From Opitutaceae bacterium (GTDB taxonomy: Bacteria > Verrucomicrobiota > Verrucomicrobiia > Opitutales > Opitutaceae), in contig JAUYAK010000051.1 of the NCBI GenBank assembly GCA_030693515.1, positions 1-43,251 on the forward strand: 43,251 nucleotides of DNA, read 5' to 3'. Below the pieces are notes generated by a model. The model saw nothing but the letters and a program-made list of their open reading frames with translations. It was not told where the DNA came from and did no database searches. Position 1 is the first letter of the stretch, and the number at the start of each line of letters is the position of its first letter. The translations under genes and the position numbers were made by a program. Shown here piece after piece: positions 1-8,751 of this stretch.

Positions 1-1190
1 CGATCGTGGCCGCGCCGGATGCGGCGGTCGCGCTGCCGCAGCTCGTCGTGGCGGAGCCGCTCGGGGCGCTGCACGCGATTGCGCGGGCGTGGCGGCGCGC
101 GTTTCGCGGGCCGGTGGTGGGAATTTCCGGGAGTGCGGGTAAGACCTCGACCAAGGACTTGCTTGCACTCCTCCTCGGTGGCGCCACGTCCGGCGTCGTG
201 GCCACCGAGGGTAATTTGAACAACCTCATCGGCGTGCCGCTCACGCTCACGCGCCTCGATCCGGCCGTGCATCGCGTGGCCGTGATCGAGGCGGGCATCA
301 GCGTGCCCGGCGAGATGGCGCAGCTCGCCGCGATGATCGAACCCGATGTGGCAATCATCACGCTCGTCGCGCCCGCGCACACCGAGGCGCTCGGCGGTCT
401 CGAAGGCGTGGCGCGCGAGAAGGCCCGGCTGCCCGCGGCCGTGCGGGCCAACGGCGTGATGATCTTCCCGCGGGAGGTGGCGGAGTTCGCGCCGTTCCTC
501 GCGCTGGGCGGCCGGAGAGTGGTGGTCGCGCCGGGCGGCACCGCGACCAGTGAGGCCGTGGGCTTCACCGCCGTGCACCGCGGGGACCAGACGGAACTCA
601 CGATCACCGGGCTCGGCGGAGCGCCGGTGAAGTATGGTTTCCGCCGCGTGTCCGACGGCATGGCGCAGAACGCAGCGCTCGCGATCACCGCGGCGCGCGG
701 ACTCGGCGTCGCTCCGGCGGAGATCCAGGCGCGTCTCGCGGGCTGGAAGCCCGGCAAGCTCCGCGCCGAGGTGGGCCGCATCGACGGCCGCCTCGTCTAT
801 CTCGACTGCTACAACGCCAATCCCGCCTCGATGCACGATGCGCTCGCCGCGTTCGAGGCCATCGCGCCCGCGGCCGAGCCGCGGCTTTATGTGATCGGGT
901 GCATGGCGGAGCTCGGCGACGAGGCCGTGGAGCACCACCGGGCGCTCGGCCGCCGGCTGCACTTGCGCGCCGGCGACCGGGTGGTGGTGATCGGCGAGCA
1001 GGCCAGTGTGGTCTGCGCCGGCGTGCTCGATCAGGGCGACTTTTCACGGCAGATCCAGATCGCCTCTTCGCCCGGAGCCATGGCGGAGGTGTTTGCCGGT
1101 TGGCGAGGTGCGGTGTTCGTGAAGGGCAGCCGCCGCTACGAGCTGGAAAAAATCATCGAGGGACCGACGTCGCTGCCGCTGCCATGCTGA
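1..1190 (+). CDS. murF: UDP-N-acetylmuramoyl-tripeptide--D-alanyl-D-alanine ligase (5' partial)
   Basis: MurF adds D-Ala-D-Ala to UDP-MurNAc-tripeptide in the cytoplasm, the last soluble step of peptidoglycan precursor synthesis. About 395 residues are visible. The Mur-ligase P-loop is GSAGKTSTKD, followed by TEGNLNNLIGVPLTL, the central-domain signature YNANPASM and the C-terminal MAELGDEAVEHHRALG. Intact family members run about 450 residues, and the missing part is the N-terminal UDP-substrate domain, so the gene is cut by the window edge. The in-frame GTG at base 6 is not a credible start. The stop overlaps the mraY start (ATGCTGA), which indicates translational coupling. Confidence 0.95.
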   Translation, partial: IVAAPDAAVALPQLVVAEPLGALHAIARAWRRAFRGPVVGISGSAGKTSTKDLLALLLGGATSGVVATEGNLNNLIGVPLTLTRLDPAVHRVAVIEAGISVPGEMAQLAAMIEPDVAIITLVAPAHTEALGGLEGVAREKARLPAAVRANGVMIFPREVAEFAPFLALGGRRVVVAPGGTATSEAVGFTAVHRGDQTELTITGLGGAPVKYGFRRVSDGMAQNAALAITAARGLGVAPAEIQARLAGWKPGKLRAEVGRIDGRLVYLDCYNANPASMHDALAAFEAIAPAAEPRLYVIGCMAELGDEAVEHHRALGRRLHLRAGDRVVVIGEQASVVCAGVLDQGDFSRQIQIASSPGAMAEVFAGWRGAVFVKGSRRYELEKIIEGPTSLPLPC

Positions 1191-2305
1191 CTTACCTCGC
1201 CGACTACGCCGATTATTTCGATCTAGGGCCGCTGCGGCTGTTGCGCTACATCACGGTGCGCACGGCGCTCGCGGCGCTCACAGCGCTGTTCATCGGCTTC
1301 GCCATCGGCCCGGCGATGATCCGGAAGTTCAAGGAGCTGAAGTTCGGGCAGGGCTACATCGACGACCGCACGGGCGCCCTCGGCGCGAGCTACTTCGACA
1401 AGAAGCACACCCCCGCGATGGGCGGGTTGATCATCTTCGCGTCGGTCTTTCTTTCCGCGGTGCTGTGGGCCGCGCCCAACGTGTGGGTCTTCACGAGCCT
1501 CTTTGTCTATGCGGCGCTGACGGTGCCCGGGTTTCGCGACGACTACCTGAAGGTTAAACACCGCAGTCGCGATGGCATCAGCTCGTGGGAAAAGATCGCG
1601 TGGCAGTCTTTCGCGACTTTCGGCGCCCTCGGCGTCCTGCTCTGGCATCCCGACAGCGCCGTCAAAATCCGCGAGCTGTGGGTGCCCTTCGTGAAGCATG
1701 CGGTGATTGATCGCATGCCGGTGTGGCTGCTGCTCGCGTTGATCTATCTCTGGGTCGTCGGCTTCAGCAACGCGATCAACCTGACCGACGGCTTGGACGG
1801 CCTCGCGGTCGGCTGCACCATAACGGTGGCGCTGGTGATGGCGGTGATGGCCTACGTGGCCGGCAACGTCCTGCTCTCCGAATACCTGCTCACGAGCTAC
1901 GTGGCCAAGACCGGCGAACTCACTGTGATCTGCGGCGCGCTCATCGGCGGGTGCATGGCGTTCCTGTGGTATAACTCGCACCCGGCGGAAGTGTTCATGG
2001 GCGACACCGGCTCGCTGGCGCTGGGCGGTCTGCTCGGCGTCATGGCCTTCATGATTCACCAGCCACTCACGCTCGTGATCGCGGGCGGGGTGTTTGTCGT
2101 GGAGCTGCTCTCCGTGGTCACGCAGGTCGGCTGGTTCAAATACACCAAGCGCCGCTTCGGCGAGGGCCGGCGGGTCTTCCTGATGGCGCCGATCCACCAC
2201 CATTTTCAGAAGAAAGGCTGGCCCGAGACGAAGGTGGTCCTGCGTTTCTGGGTCCTCTCCCTCGGGTGCGCGCTCGCCAGCCTCGCCACCCTCAAACTCC
2301 GCTGA
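1184..2305 (+). CDS. mraY: Phospho-N-acetylmuramoyl-pentapeptide-transferase
   Basis: MraY transfers phospho-MurNAc-pentapeptide to undecaprenyl phosphate in the inner membrane, making lipid I. The 373-residue product has many hydrophobic segments. It carries the family motifs: the Asp pair in FRDDYLKVKH, NLTDGLDGLA, GDTGSLALGG and the His-rich loop PIHHHFQKKGWPE. The ATG at 1184 gives a normal-length protein and overlaps the murF stop by a few bases. A longer in-frame reading upstream lies inside murF and is a shadow. In most dcw clusters murD follows here; instead a tiny gene begins two bases after the stop. Confidence 0.97.
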   Translation: MLTYLADYADYFDLGPLRLLRYITVRTALAALTALFIGFAIGPAMIRKFKELKFGQGYIDDRTGALGASYFDKKHTPAMGGLIIFASVFLSAVLWAAPNVWVFTSLFVYAALTVPGFRDDYLKVKHRSRDGISSWEKIAWQSFATFGALGVLLWHPDSAVKIRELWVPFVKHAVIDRMPVWLLLALIYLWVVGFSNAINLTDGLDGLAVGCTITVALVMAVMAYVAGNVLLSEYLLTSYVAKTGELTVICGALIGGCMAFLWYNSHPAEVFMGDTGSLALGGLLGVMAFMIHQPLTLVIAGGVFVVELLSVVTQVGWFKYTKRRFGEGRRVFLMAPIHHHFQKKGWPETKVVLRFWVLSLGCALASLATLKLR

Positions 2306-2307
2306 TC

Positions 2308-2532
2308 ATGAACCACCCCGACTCGATCGAACGTGTTTTTCCCCTCTCGCAGGGCACGCCGGAGCGTGCGCTGCTGCGGCCGCCGCGGATCTTTTCCTCG
2401 CCGCCGTTTGCCGCTCCCGCCGTGATGGGCCACGGTGCCTTCATGCGCGCGTGGGCCGGCCGCCGCCAAGCGCTGATCGCCGCGGCGCAAAAGACCGCCG
2501 AGATCGCACCCGTGGGGGCGAGTTTGAGGTAG
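2308..2532 (+). CDS. Small hypothetical protein in the dcw cluster
   Basis: A 74-residue reading frame starts with ATG two bases after the mraY stop and ends 43 bases before the LysM gene. I do not recognise a family. It has no clear signal peptide or membrane segment. The N-terminal half is Pro/Arg/Phe-rich (PPRIFSSPPFAAPAVMG) and the C-terminal half looks helical and Ala-rich. Its support is position: it is the only frame in the slot where murD normally sits, and the spacing to mraY is coupling-like. It could be a lineage-specific division accessory protein or a chance frame in GC-rich DNA. Confidence 0.5.
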   Translation: MNHPDSIERVFPLSQGTPERALLRPPRIFSSPPFAAPAVMGHGAFMRAWAGRRQALIAAAQKTAEIAPVGASLR

Positions 2533-2575
2533 CATTTCCGCCGTTGCGGTCCACAAACGATCAACATCATTTCCT

Positions 2576-3526
2576 ATGAAAATCCTGAAGGTTTTCGGCG
2601 TCGTCGCCGGCATACATCTCTTCGCTCTCCTGCTGATTTTTGCGAATCCGGGCTGCAGCTCCACGGCCAAGCGTCCGGTCGCGGCTGACACCGCCCCCGC
2701 GTCGTCGCCCCCACCGCTCATCAGCGTGCCCTCGACGGCCCCCTCGACGAACTACGTGTCGCCGATCGAGCCGGCGCCCTTGTCGGCTGCGGCGCCGGCT
2801 CCGGCGCTGATCACCTTCAATCCCGATGTGCCGGCGGCACCCGCCAGCATGAGCGCCGGCTCGCGCACGCTGCCCACGCGGCCCGACACGCCGGTCGCCT
2901 CCGTGCTCACGAGCGAGGGCGAGAAGGGGTTTACGGCGGCCACGACTTACACGGTGAAGTCCGGCGATAACCTCTGGACCATCGCGAAGAAAAACGGCCT
3001 GAGTGTCTCGGCTCTCACCGCCGCCAACAGCCTGTCAAACAACGCCAGCCTCAAGCCCGGTCAGAAGCTCATCATCCCGAGCAAGGCGGTGGCGCCCATC
3101 AGCGCGCCTGACATGGTGGCGAAGAGCGCCGGTGCGGAGCCCGCCACTGTTGGCACCGCGGCTCGTGCGCCTGGCGAAGCGGTGAAGCACACTGTCCGCT
3201 CCGGCGAAGTGCTGGGCACGATCGCGCGCGCCTACGGCGTCTCCGTGGGCGACATCGCCGTTGCCAACAATATCTCCGATCCCGCGAAGATCCCAGTGGG
3301 CAAGGTGCTTGTCATCCCCAACGCGAAGTCGTCGTCGAAGTCCGCGAAAAGCGCAGGCAAACCGGCCGCCGACGCCACGGCCAAGGCCGCGGAGAGCAAG
3401 ACGCCGTTCGCGCTGCAGCCGGTTGCCACGCCGGAGCCCGAGCCCGCACCCGCACCGATCGTGCCCGTGATCAAGATCGACGAAGGTCCGGCGCAGCCGG
3501 CCCCGCAGCCTGCGCCCAAGTTCTAA
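2576..3526 (+). CDS. LysM-repeat peptidoglycan-binding lipoprotein
   Basis: This 316-residue exported protein carries two LysM domains, at roughly residues 124-168 (YTVKSGDNLWTIAKKNGLSV) and 204-247 (HTVRSGEVLGTIARAYGVSV), each ending in a KLIIP/VLVIP-type strand. LysM binds N-acetylglucosamine chains of peptidoglycan. The N-terminus is a hydrophobic signal ending in FANPGCSS, a plausible but non-classical lipobox. Long Pro/Ala/Ser linkers flank the domains and the C-terminus is Pro-rich. No catalytic domain is visible, so it is probably a wall-binding or scaffold factor. It sits between mraY and ftsW, which suggests a septal wall role (inference). Confidence 0.88.
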   Translation: MKILKVFGVVAGIHLFALLLIFANPGCSSTAKRPVAADTAPASSPPPLISVPSTAPSTNYVSPIEPAPLSAAAPAPALITFNPDVPAAPASMSAGSRTLPTRPDTPVASVLTSEGEKGFTAATTYTVKSGDNLWTIAKKNGLSVSALTAANSLSNNASLKPGQKLIIPSKAVAPISAPDMVAKSAGAEPATVGTAARAPGEAVKHTVRSGEVLGTIARAYGVSVGDIAVANNISDPAKIPVGKVLVIPNAKSSSKSAKSAGKPAADATAKAAESKTPFALQPVATPEPEPAPAPIVPVIKIDEGPAQPAPQPAPKF

Positions 3527-3550
3527 TCTCCTCCTCCCGCTTCGCTCCTC

Positions 3551-4699
3551 ATGCCCCACGAACGCGCCGGCCATCCCGCCCAAGCCCGCTCCCTTTTCAA
3601 TCCCGCGACCGTGATCGCGGTGGGGGCGATCGCGCTCACGTTTCTGGGTTTGTCGATTCTGTTCAGCGCGAGCGCGTGGTTCAAGCAGGGTCCTTACTAC
3701 TATCTCAACAAGCAGCTCATCGGCGTCGTGGCGGCGGCGGTGCTCTGTTTCGTCGTGAGCCGCATCGACCTCGATTATGCCCGGCGTTACGCTTGGTGGA
3801 TCGCGGGCGCGCTCGGCGTGATGCTCGTCCTCGTGCTGATTCCGCACGTGGGCATCGAGGTGAAAGGGAGCAAGCGCTGGCTCGGCGTGGGCTCGCTGCG
3901 GCTGCAGGTCTCGGAGTTTGCAAAGCTGGGCCTCGTCTTCTGCCTCGCGCACTATCTCGCGCTCAACCAGACGCGCCTCGGCGAGTTCAAGCGCGGCTAC
4001 CTGATTCCGCTCGGGCTCGTCTTCGGTTTCGCCGGACTGGTCGTGCTCGAGCCGGACTTCGGCACCGCGGCGCTGATCATCGCGGTGGGGCTGGCGCTGC
4101 TCTTCATGGCGGGGGCCAAGTGGCGCTACATCGCGCCGACGGCCATCGCGGTGGTGGGCGCATTCTCGCTGCTTGTGATGTTCACGCCCAACCGGCTGCG
4201 GCGCATGATGGAGTTTCTCAGCGAGGAAAAATCCTACCAGTTGCGGCAGGCGCTGGCGGCGTTTGCGGCGGGCGGGACCGAGGGCACCGGGCTGGGACAG
4301 GGGCGCCAGCAGCTCAGCTACCTGCCCGAGGCGCACACCGACTTTATCTTTTCGGTCGTCGGCGAGGAACTCGGCCTCGGCTTCACGCTCGGCGTCGTCG
4401 CGGTGTTCACCATGATCTTCATCGCGGGGCTCGTGCACCTGCGGCGCGCGCCCAACATGTTCCAGTTTCTCCTCGTGCTCGGCAGCGTGCTGCTCATCTG
4501 CGTGCAGGCGATCGTGAACCTCGGCGTGGTGACGGGCATCTTCCCGACCAAGGGCATGTCGCTGCCGTTCATCAGCGCCGGGCTCTCGAACCTGCTGCTC
4601 ATGGGCATGCTGGTCGGCATCATCCTCAACACCCAGCGCACGTGGGGCCGCGCGGTCCTGCCCGAGCGCGGGCGCGCGATGCGGGAGGTGCTGGCGTGA
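3551..4699 (+). CDS. ftsW: Peptidoglycan glycosyltransferase FtsW (SEDS family)
   Basis: FtsW is the septal SEDS polymerase that works with a class B penicillin-binding protein. The 382-residue product is strongly hydrophobic with about ten membrane segments. SEDS hallmarks are GSKRWLGVGSLRLQVSEFAK, the loop EPDFGTAALI, LPEAHTDFIFSVVGEELG and the C-terminal FPTKGMSLPFISAGLSNLL. The ATG at 3551 lies 24 bases after the LysM gene. The stop overlaps the GTG start of murG (GTGA), so FtsW and MurG are probably translationally coupled, as their sequential use of lipid II precursors would suggest. Confidence 0.96.
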   Translation: MPHERAGHPAQARSLFNPATVIAVGAIALTFLGLSILFSASAWFKQGPYYYLNKQLIGVVAAAVLCFVVSRIDLDYARRYAWWIAGALGVMLVLVLIPHVGIEVKGSKRWLGVGSLRLQVSEFAKLGLVFCLAHYLALNQTRLGEFKRGYLIPLGLVFGFAGLVVLEPDFGTAALIIAVGLALLFMAGAKWRYIAPTAIAVVGAFSLLVMFTPNRLRRMMEFLSEEKSYQLRQALAAFAAGGTEGTGLGQGRQQLSYLPEAHTDFIFSVVGEELGLGFTLGVVAVFTMIFIAGLVHLRRAPNMFQFLLVLGSVLLICVQAIVNLGVVTGIFPTKGMSLPFISAGLSNLLLMGMLVGIILNTQRTWGRAVLPERGRAMREVLA

Positions 4700-5823
4700 G
4701 CCGTTTCGTCATCTCGTGCGGCGGCACCGGCGGCCATCTCTCGCCCGGCATCGCGCTGGCCGAGGGCCTGCGGGCGCGCGGCCACGAGACGACGCTCCTG
4801 ATCAGCCGCAAGCAAATCGACGCGCGGCTGAGCGCCAAATATCCGCACCTGAAGTTTGCCCCGATGCCCGGCCGCGGCTGGGCGTGGCATCCCGTCGCGA
4901 TCGCGCGATTCGTGCCGGCGCAGCTGCGGGCGTTGTGGTTTTGCCTGCGCTTGCTGCGCACGGTGCGGCCCGCGGCGGTGATTGGTTTTGGCGGTTTCAC
5001 GTCGGCCTCGCCGCTGCTCGTGGCGGCGCTGCTCGGCATCCCGGCCGCGCTGCACGAGTCCAACCGTGTGCCGGGCCGCGCTGTGCGGTTGCTCGGCCGG
5101 CTCGCGCGTCGCGTGTATTTGCCGCTTGGCATCGCGATCGCGGGGATCGGCGGAGGTGCCACGCGCCACGCCGGCTTGCCGGTGCGGCGCGAGATCACGC
5201 GCCATGATCCGGCGGCGGCGCGGGCGGCGCTCGGGCTCGAACCGCAGCGGCGCACGCTCGTGGTGCTCGGCGGCAGCCAGGGCGCCTCAGCGCTCAACAC
5301 CTGGGTGCGGGCCGAACACGCGGCGCTCGCGCGCGCCGGCGTGCAGCTCTTTGTCGTGACCGGCCCGGGCAAGGGCGCGGCGGAAACGCTCACCTGCCCG
5401 GCGGCGGACGGCGCGCCGGTGCGCGCGATCTTCGAGCCTTTCAGCGATCGCATGGCGGAGCTGATGTCGGCGGCGGACCTCGTGGTCTCGCGCGCGGGCG
5501 CCGGCACGCTGGCGGAACTCATCCGCTGCGGCGCGCCGGCTGTGCTCGTGCCCTATCCGAAGGCCGCCGACGATCACCAGCGCGCCAATGCGGAGCACTT
5601 TGCCCGCGAGGGCGGTGGGGTCGTCGTCGCGCAGACGGAGCTCGTGCGGCTTACGGGCGTCGTCCTTGCCCTCCTCGGCAGCGAGGCTGGATTGGAGAAA
5701 TTGCGCGCCGCGCTGCGGCGCATGGACCGGGCCGACCCGCTCGAGCTGATGCTCACCGATCTCGAGGAGATCGCGGCGGGTGAACGGCGTTTGAATGGCG
5801 GGGCGTGGGTGATGGCCGCATGA
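4696..5823 (+). CDS. murG: UDP-N-acetylglucosamine--undecaprenyl-pyrophosphoryl-MurNAc-pentapeptide transferase
   Basis: MurG converts lipid I to lipid II on the cytoplasmic face of the membrane. The 375-residue product has the N-terminal GGTGGHLSPG loop, the acceptor-side segment GFGGFTSASPLL, the ESNRVPGRA region, the second glycine loop GGSQGASALN and the donor-binding block SRAGAGTLAELI followed by PYPKAADDHQRANA. The start is GTG at 4696, overlapping the ftsW stop; a longer in-frame reading upstream is a shadow of ftsW. The stop overlaps the ATG of murB (ATGA). The canonical murC between murG and murB is absent. Confidence 0.96.
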   Translation: MSRFVISCGGTGGHLSPGIALAEGLRARGHETTLLISRKQIDARLSAKYPHLKFAPMPGRGWAWHPVAIARFVPAQLRALWFCLRLLRTVRPAAVIGFGGFTSASPLLVAALLGIPAALHESNRVPGRAVRLLGRLARRVYLPLGIAIAGIGGGATRHAGLPVRREITRHDPAAARAALGLEPQRRTLVVLGGSQGASALNTWVRAEHAALARAGVQLFVVTGPGKGAAETLTCPAADGAPVRAIFEPFSDRMAELMSAADLVVSRAGAGTLAELIRCGAPAVLVPYPKAADDHQRANAEHFAREGGGVVVAQTELVRLTGVVLALLGSEAGLEKLRAALRRMDRADPLELMLTDLEEIAAGERRLNGGAWVMAA

Positions 5824-6833
5824 CGATGAGCGCCGCCAACGTTGCTCTCTCTTTCCCCGGTTTCGCGCCGCTGGCCGCTGAGCGCGCGGCGGACGCTTCA
5901 CCTTGGGCTGAGCATCACGTGGCGCTGCAGGACGCGGTGCACGATGGGACGCGCGTGCGGCGCGAGGAACCGCTCGCGGCCAAGACCACGCTGCGCGTCG
6001 GAGGCGCGGCGCGGCTTTACGCCGAGCCCGTGTCGGCGGGCGATCTCGCAGCGTTGCTGCGCGGGGCGCGGGCGCGGGGGGTGGCGATTTTTGCACTGGG
6101 GCGCGGATCGAATCTCGTCGTGCCCGACGAAGGCGTGGAGGGCCTGGTGATCGCGCTGGCGCACGAATCGTGGGCGGCCTTTGAGCCGCGGGCGGACGGC
6201 CGGGTGTGGGTGGGCGCCGGGCTGCGGCTGAAGAATCTCTGCGGGCTGGCGACCAAGGCCGGGCTCGCGGGATTTGAGTTTCTCGAAGGCATTCCGGGCA
6301 ATGTGGGCGGCGCCCTGCGCATGAACGCCGGCGCGATGGGCGGCTGGATGTTCGACGTCGTCGAGGAAGTGCGGCTCATGTCGTCCTCAGGCGAGATCGC
6401 CACGCTGCCGAAGGCCGCGATGCACGTCGATTACCGGCACTGCGCCGAGCTGCACGGTGCGATTGCGCTGGGCGCGCTGCTGCGCCCAGCCGCGCCCGCC
6501 GCGGGTGAGGCCATCGGCCGGCAGATCGATGTTTACCGGAAGAAGCGCCACGAGACGCAGCCGCGCGAGCCGAGCGCCGGTTGCATTTTCAAGAATCCTC
6601 CCGGCGCGTCCGCCGGCCGTCTCATCGACGAATGCGGCCTGAAGGGCGAGCGGGTGGGCGACGCCGAGGTCTCGCCGGTGCACGCCAATTTCATCGTCAA
6701 CCGTGGCCGGGCCACCGCCAGCGAAGTGATCGAGCTCGTGCGCCGCGTGCGGGCGCGGGTGCGGACGGCGCGGGGCGTCGAGCTGACGCCCGAGGTGCTG
6801 CTCTACGGGAAAAAATGGGAGGACATGCTTTGA
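5820..6833 (+). CDS. murB: UDP-N-acetylenolpyruvoylglucosamine reductase
   Basis: MurB is the FAD enzyme that reduces enolpyruvyl-UDP-GlcNAc to UDP-MurNAc. FAD-domain motifs are LGRGSNLVVPDEG and FEFLEGIPGNVGGALRMNAG; the C-terminal domain has PSAGCIFKNP and SPVHANFIVN. The overall arrangement resembles type II MurB. The position of the usual proton-donor Ser (AGSxFKNP) is Cys255 here. About 40 extra residues precede the FAD domain. I chose ATG 5820 because it forms an ATGA overlap with the murG stop; a GTG at 5805 is an alternative. The stop overlaps the TTG start of ddl. Confidence 0.94.
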   Translation: MTMSAANVALSFPGFAPLAAERAADASPWAEHHVALQDAVHDGTRVRREEPLAAKTTLRVGGAARLYAEPVSAGDLAALLRGARARGVAIFALGRGSNLVVPDEGVEGLVIALAHESWAAFEPRADGRVWVGAGLRLKNLCGLATKAGLAGFEFLEGIPGNVGGALRMNAGAMGGWMFDVVEEVRLMSSSGEIATLPKAAMHVDYRHCAELHGAIALGALLRPAAPAAGEAIGRQIDVYRKKRHETQPREPSAGCIFKNPPGASAGRLIDECGLKGERVGDAEVSPVHANFIVNRGRATASEVIELVRRVRARVRTARGVELTPEVLLYGKKWEDML

Positions 6834-7756
6834 ACCACACGCCTGTTATCGCCGTCCTTGCCGGCGGCACTTCCGCGGAGCGCGAGGTCTCGCTCGGCTC
6901 CGGCCGCGCTTCCGCCATCGCGCTCGCGCGCACGTTTCCCACCCGGCTGTTTGAAGTGAACGCCGACGCGCTGCCCGCGGGCCTCGATCCGGCGCGGCAC
7001 GTCGTGTTCTCGACCCTGCACGGGACGTTTGGCGAGGACGGCAGCATGCAACGCCTGCTCGACACCGCCGGTATCCACTACGGCGGATGCGATGCCGCCA
7101 GCAGTGCGCTCACGATGGACAAGACGCGCACCAAGCAAGCCGCCGCCGCGCGCGGCGTGCGCGTGGTGCCGGGCGTGACCTTCGAGGCGAGCCACAAGCC
7201 GACGGCGGATGCCGTCGTCGCGCAGCTCGGCGAGAGCCTCGTCGTGAAGCCCAATGCCGAAGGCAGCAGCGTTGGCCTCGCCCTTACGGCGACCCGCGCC
7301 GAATTGGCGGCCAAGCTCGATGCGATCACCGCGGGCGGCTGGCTGGTCGAGCGGCGCATCCTCGGCCGGGAGCTCTCGGTGGGCGTGTTGGGCGGGCGGG
7401 CGATGGGCATCGTCGAGGTGCGGCCCAAGTCGGGCGTCTATGATTTTAAGAGCAAATACACCGCGGGCATGACGGAGTATTTTGCGCCGGCGCCCATCGG
7501 CGACACGCTGACCGCGGAGGTGCAGCGCGCGGCCGAGGCGGCGTTTGCCGGCTGCGGCTGCCGCGACTACGCGCGCGTGGACTTCATGCTCCCGGCCGAG
7601 GGCCCCTATCTTTTGGAGATCAACACGCTCCCCGGCATGAAGGAGACGAGCCTCCTGCCGATGAGCGCGCGCTGCGTCGGCCATGATTTTACTGCGTTGG
7701 TGCGCGAGCTGATCGCGCCGGCGATCGGGCGCTTCCAATCGAGCCAACGGCCATGA
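6830..7756 (+). CDS. ddl: D-alanine--D-alanine ligase
   Basis: Ddl makes the D-Ala-D-Ala dipeptide used by MurF. The 308-residue product has the N-terminal GGTSAEREVSLGSG, HGTFGEDGSMQ, ATP-grasp segments VVKPNAEGSSVGLAL and DFKSKYTAGMTEY, and the metal/phosphate loop LLEINTLPGMKETSLLP. The start is TTG at 6830, overlapping the murB stop (TTGA). No in-frame ATG or GTG nearby gives a family-length N-terminus, and the residues straight after the TTG (NHTPVIAVLAGG) are the first family strand. The stop overlaps the ftsQ ATG. Confidence 0.95.
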   Translation: MNHTPVIAVLAGGTSAEREVSLGSGRASAIALARTFPTRLFEVNADALPAGLDPARHVVFSTLHGTFGEDGSMQRLLDTAGIHYGGCDAASSALTMDKTRTKQAAAARGVRVVPGVTFEASHKPTADAVVAQLGESLVVKPNAEGSSVGLALTATRAELAAKLDAITAGGWLVERRILGRELSVGVLGGRAMGIVEVRPKSGVYDFKSKYTAGMTEYFAPAPIGDTLTAEVQRAAEAAFAGCGCRDYARVDFMLPAEGPYLLEINTLPGMKETSLLPMSARCVGHDFTALVRELIAPAIGRFQSSQRP

Positions 7757-8751
7757 AACCGCAGCTCCCCGAGATTCCAGCCTCGCGCACTTGGCGCGAC
7801 ATCGCCCAGCCCGTGCGGCCGGGTGCGATGTCGCGGGGTGGCCGCTGGCGTCTGGCGCTCGCGCTCACCCGCACCGCTGCGGTGGGCGCTCTGCTGGGTG
7901 CAGTGGGGTGGGGTGTCTGGACGGTCACGAGTGCTGTCAGCAGCGAGCCGCGCGCGGTGCCGGCCGCGGCCAAGGCCGTGGCAATGCGCCCGCCCGAGCT
8001 GCGCACCGACCGCGATGGGGTGCTCGACGCCGAGTGGCTCGGCCGCACGCTCGCCCTGCCCAAGGGCGTGACCTTGATGGAGCTGAACCTGGACCGCCTG
8101 CGCGCCCGGCTGCTCGCTGATCTGCAGGTGCGCACGGCCACGCTCACGCGGCAGTTTCCCGACCGGCTCCAGGTGAAGATCACCGAGCGCTCGCCCATGG
8201 CCCGGCTGCGGGCGGAGGTGGGCGGCGAGCAGCGCGATCTCCTCGTGGCGCGGGACGGCGCGGCCTATTTTGGCACCGGCTATGATGCCGCGGGCCTCGC
8301 CACGCTCCCGTGGATCGACGGCGTCGCGCTCGCGCGCGAAGGCCTGGGTTTCCGCATCACGGCCGACGTGGAGCCGCTCGCCCGCCTGCTGGCCGATGCA
8401 CAGTTCGCCGCGCCCCACCTCTATCGCGAGTGGCACAGTGTCTCCCTCTCACGTCTCGCGGCGGATCGGGCGATGGAGGTCACCATGAAGAGCGGTGTGG
8501 TCGTGGCGTTCAGCGCGCAGGGCGGATATTTTCTTCAACTGGCCTATCTGGATTATTTCGCGAGTCGCATCGCGGACCTGCCTTTTCCCTCGCCGCGCAT
8601 CGATTTGACGCTCGGACGCGACGTGCCCATCGCGATCCAGCCCGCGCCCAGCGTGGGCGTTCGGCTGCGTGCGCCGCAGACCGGCACGGCCTTGCTCTAT
8701 TCCGTCCTCTCGCCTTCCCATTCATCGCTACCGTCCAAACGTGAGCTATAA
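7753..8751 (+). CDS. ftsQ: Cell division protein FtsQ/DivIB-like
   Basis: A 332-residue bitopic protein fits FtsQ, the divisome scaffold linking FtsB/FtsL to the septal synthase. A basic cytoplasmic tail of about 35 residues is followed by one membrane helix (about residues 37-57). A periplasmic POTRA-like part comes next (LPKGVTLMELNLDRLRARLL, then FPDRLQVKITERSPMARL), and then the FtsQ beta domain. Sequence conservation in this family is low, so the call rests on the fold pattern plus the ddl-ftsQ-ftsA order. The ATG overlaps the ddl stop (ATGA), and the 3' end overlaps ftsA by 11 bases. Confidence 0.88.
   Translation: MKPQLPEIPASRTWRDIAQPVRPGAMSRGGRWRLALALTRTAAVGALLGAVGWGVWTVTSAVSSEPRAVPAAAKAVAMRPPELRTDRDGVLDAEWLGRTLALPKGVTLMELNLDRLRARLLADLQVRTATLTRQFPDRLQVKITERSPMARLRAEVGGEQRDLLVARDGAAYFGTGYDAAGLATLPWIDGVALAREGLGFRITADVEPLARLLADAQFAAPHLYREWHSVSLSRLAADRAMEVTMKSGVVVAFSAQGGYFLQLAYLDYFASRIADLPFPSPRIDLTLGRDVPIAIQPAPSVGVRLRAPQTGTALLYSVLSPSHSSLPSKREL

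Noticed and set aside
3676-4695. Upstream in-frame extension of murG
   Set aside because: It overlaps ftsW in another frame and is Arg/Ala-rich noise; MurG starts at GTG 4696.
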